NCBI RefSeq assembly: GCF_024979235.1
Contig: NZ_JANLCM010000001.1
Location: forward strand, 558,001 to 622,000
From: Herbiconiux aconitum
Lineage (GTDB): Bacteria > Actinomycetota > Actinomycetes > Actinomycetales > Microbacteriaceae
Direction: 5' to 3'
DNA length: 64,000 bases
Every line of letters begins with the position of its first letter. The stretch's first letter is position 1. The notes under the pieces are model-generated. The model did no database searches and was not told where the DNA came from. It saw nothing but the letters and a program-made list of their open reading frames with translations. Shown here one piece after another: positions 62,043 to 64,000 of this stretch. The position numbers were made by a program, and so were the translations under genes.

Positions 62043-62465
62043 ATGAAGTACATGCTGATCATGCGCAGCACCGCTGAGGCGATCGAGGCGTCGAAGTCGA
62101 TGGACTTCACCGAGATCATCAACGCGATGGGCGCCTACAACGAATCGATGGTCAAGGCCGGAGTGCTGATCGGCGGCGACGGACTGACGGATGCGCAAGA
62201 GGGCTTCGTCGTCGACTTCGGCGGCGAGACCCCGGTCGTCACCGACGGCCCCTACGGCGAGGTGCACGAGTTGTTCAACGGGTTCTGGATCGTGGAGGTG
62301 TCCTCCCGCGAGGAGGCCGCCCAGTGGGCGAGCCGGGCACCGCTCGGCGCCGGGTCGAAGCTCGAGGTGCGCCGCATCACCGACGAGAGCGACTTCGAAG
62401 CCTTCTCCGACAACGAGTACATCCAGAAAGAGAAGGAATGGCGCGGCGAGGGCGCGCTGGGCTGA
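62043..62465 (+). CDS. YCII-related DGPF-domain protein (second copy)
   Basis: A 140-residue member of the family at 14836, with MKYMLIMRSTAEA at the N-terminus and TDGPYGEVHELFNGFWIVEV carrying the DGPF-type motif (here DGPY). GAGGAGAG precedes the ATG. The sigma factor gene begins five bases after its stop. Overall similarity to the first copy is low outside the motif, so these are old paralogues or independently acquired modules, not a recent duplication. It is probably a main target and partner of the adjacent sigma factor. Confidence 0.88.
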   Translation: MKYMLIMRSTAEAIEASKSMDFTEIINAMGAYNESMVKAGVLIGGDGLTDAQEGFVVDFGGETPVVTDGPYGEVHELFNGFWIVEVSSREEAAQWASRAPLGAGSKLEVRRITDESDFEAFSDNEYIQKEKEWRGEGALG

Positions 62466-62470
62466 GCGTC

Positions 62471-63736
62471 ATGAACCCCGGCCCGAACGGCGTCGACGGT
62501 GCGAGCATCCACCGCACCGTCGACGCCGTCTGGCGCATCGAGAGCGCGCGCATCGTCGCCACACTCGCGAAGGTGACCGGTGACTTCTCGCTCGCCGAAG
62601 ACCTCGCTCAAGAGGCCGTGATCGACGCACTGGCGCAGTGGCCATCGGCCGGGGTGCCCCAGAATCCCGGTGCCTGGCTCACCGCCGTCGCGAAGCGCAA
62701 GGCCATCGACGGCTGGCGACGACGCGAGCGTCTCGACGACCGCTACCGAGCGATCGCCCACGATCTCGCAGAGCTCGGAGACGCAACCGACGCCGGCGAG
62801 CCCATCGACGACGACGTGCTGCGCCTCGTCTTCACCGCTTGCCACCCGGTGCTCGGGCGCGAGGCGCAGGTGGCGCTCACGTTGCGTGTGGTCGGGGGCC
62901 TCAGCACCGAGGAGATCGCGCGACTGTTCCTCGTGCCGGTGGCGACGGTGCAGCAGCGGATCGTGCGAGCCAAGAAGACCCTCGCTGCGGCGAAGACGCC
63001 GTTCGAGACGCCCGATCCGAGCGAATGGTCGGCGCGCCTCGGGTCGGTGTTGGGCGTGGTGTACCTCATCTTCACCGAGGGGTACTCCGCGACATCCGGA
63101 GACCGCTGGATGCGTGCCGAGCTGGCGGGAGAGGCACTCCGGCTCGGCCGCATGGTGGCGGGTCTGGTGCCGCGCGAAGCGGAGGCGCATGCTCTCGTGG
63201 CCCTGATGGAGTTCCAAGCTTCGCGGTTCGGAGCCCGCTCGCGCGCCGACGGCAGCCCCGTGCTGCTGGCCGACCAGGATCGCGCGCGCTGGGACCGCGC
63301 CCAGATCGGCCGCGGGGTCGCCGCACTGGAGCGAGCGGATGCGCTCGGTCGCGGGCGCGGGCCGTACGCCCTGCAGGCCGCTATCGCCGAATGCCATGCC
63401 GTGGCTCCGTCGGTCGACGACACCGACTGGGAGCGGATCGTGGTGCTCTACGAAGCCCTCGGCCGCATCGCGCCGAACCCGGTCGTGGAACTGAACCGTG
63501 CCGTGGCGGTGTCGATGGCGGTGGGGCCGGCATCCGGATTGCGCATCGTCGACGAGATATCCACGTCGGGTGCGCTGGCGGGCAGCTACCTGCTGCCGAG
63601 CGTTCGTGGCGAGCTGCTCGCCCGCTTGGGCCGGGTGCAGGAGGCCCGCTCGGAGCTCACGACGGCGGCGGGCCTCGTCGCGAATGACCGTCAGCGCCAG
63701 GTGCTGCTCGATAAGGCGGCAGCGCTCGAGGAGTAG
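62471..63736 (+). CDS. ECF sigma factor, ECF42 group (second copy)
   Basis: A 421-residue sigma factor. Region 2 (about residues 12-85) has EDLAQEAVIDALAQWP and PGAWLTAVAKRKAIDGWRR, and region 4 (about 115-185) has RLVFTACHPVLGREAQVALTL and STEEIARLFLVPVATVQQRI. A long C-terminal helical/TPR-like domain follows (about 190-421, GRGPYALQAAIAECHA, VVELNRAVAVSMAVGP). No anti-sigma gene is adjacent. The ATG at 62471 lacks a strong ribosome-binding site and is probably read through coupling to the DGPF gene. It is likely autoregulated from 61966. Confidence 0.9.
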   Translation: MNPGPNGVDGASIHRTVDAVWRIESARIVATLAKVTGDFSLAEDLAQEAVIDALAQWPSAGVPQNPGAWLTAVAKRKAIDGWRRRERLDDRYRAIAHDLAELGDATDAGEPIDDDVLRLVFTACHPVLGREAQVALTLRVVGGLSTEEIARLFLVPVATVQQRIVRAKKTLAAAKTPFETPDPSEWSARLGSVLGVVYLIFTEGYSATSGDRWMRAELAGEALRLGRMVAGLVPREAEAHALVALMEFQASRFGARSRADGSPVLLADQDRARWDRAQIGRGVAALERADALGRGRGPYALQAAIAECHAVAPSVDDTDWERIVVLYEALGRIAPNPVVELNRAVAVSMAVGPASGLRIVDEISTSGALAGSYLLPSVRGELLARLGRVQEARSELTTAAGLVANDRQRQVLLDKAAALEE

Positions 63737-63750
63737 GCGCGGCAGCGGCG

Positions 63751-64000
63751 CTACAGCTCGGCCGCCGGGCGGACCGGACGCTTCGCCGTCGAGTCACTCC
63801 GCCGAGCGATCGCCCGCGCAATCCGCAGGTCGCTCCACCCGAAGCGCCCCTCAGGCAGTGCAGCGCGGATGCGCGCCTCGGTGAACCGCTGGGCCGGACG
63901 GATGCCGTCGGGCAGCTCGGGCGCCCACGGCGCCGCTTCGCTGACACCCTCACCCAGCATCCGCGCCTGCGCCTTCGCGACGAGCGGAACCACCATCGCC
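63751..64000 (-). CDS. C-terminal part of an unrecognised protein (partial)
   Basis: An open frame of about 83 codons enters from the right edge and stops at 63751, 12 bases from the convergent ECF stop. Visible segments include AAPWAPELPDGIRPAQRFTEAR and LPEGRFGWSDLRIARAIARR. Codon use matches that of neighbouring genes. The end of an epimerase-like or other metabolic enzyme is possible but not established. Confidence 0.55.
   Translation of the reverse strand, partial: AMVVPLVAKAQARMLGEGVSEAAPWAPELPDGIRPAQRFTEARIRAALPEGRFGWSDLRIARAIARRSDSTAKRPVRPAAEL

Overview
The window is high-GC DNA (about 70% G+C by eye) with densely packed, often start/stop-overlapping genes. It is a chromosomal segment of an actinobacterium, most likely family Microbacteriaceae. 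Supporting signs are a DUF3073 protein, an actinobacterial Ku/LigD pair with the mycobacterial LigD domain order, a DUF222/HNH ('13E12-type') endonuclease, TipA-like and ROK regulators, a single-chain glycyl-tRNA synthetase, and many promoters whose -10 box lies 5-8 bases before the start codon (leaderless mRNAs). I see no tRNA, rRNA, CRISPR array, prophage or insertion sequence.

Region 1 (1-14.0 kb) is carbohydrate catabolism. It holds a FCD-GntR regulator with an enolase-superfamily sugar-acid enzyme, a class V PLP enzyme, and a divergent glycan locus. Leftward are a GH36 alpha-galactosidase and an SGNH esterase. Rightward are two ABC sugar permeases, a GH95 alpha-L-fucosidase-type enzyme, a lipoprotein binding protein and a ROK regulator. 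A GH42 beta-galactosidase follows at 21.7-23.8 kb. Together these could trim fucosylated or galactosylated plant oligosaccharides, but the substrate is inference.

Region 2 (14.1-30.7 kb) is mixed: a HhH-GPD repair protein, an ECF42-type sigma factor with its DGPF partner, a metallo-beta-lactamase-fold protein, acetyltransferases, a TipA-like MerR regulator with a classical 19-bp-spacer promoter, an aldo/keto reductase coupled to a Tat-exported phosphoesterase, glyS, a two-gene membrane/esterase operon and a secreted YVTN beta-propeller.

Region 3 (30.8-48.1 kb) holds the divergent NHEJ pair ku/ligD, a KimA-like potassium/amino-acid transporter, DUF3073, a sterol-carrier-like protein, purD-purC, three alpha/beta hydrolases, an AlkA-like glycosylase, a TetR/aldo-keto reductase pair with three evenly spaced operators, and purM.

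Region 4 (48.1-64 kb) holds a secreted S1 protease with cell-wall-binding repeats, an SDR, and a five-gene MacAB-like export operon with two adaptor proteins and a lipoprotein. Then come purF, a nested inverted-repeat element, the HNH endonuclease gene, a tandem-repeat array, a NUDIX hydrolase, and a second ECF42/DGPF module. Its promoter (TGTCGA, 17 bases, CGAC) matches that of the first module (TGTCGA, 17 bases, CGTC).

Nothing in the window is clearly an undescribed defence or mobile system. The most informative signals are the paired ECF42 modules and promoters, the two-adaptor export operon, the repeat-flanked HNH gene, the regularly spaced TetR operators, and a recurrent GGATGC/GCATCC hexamer that appears to override normal codon choice.
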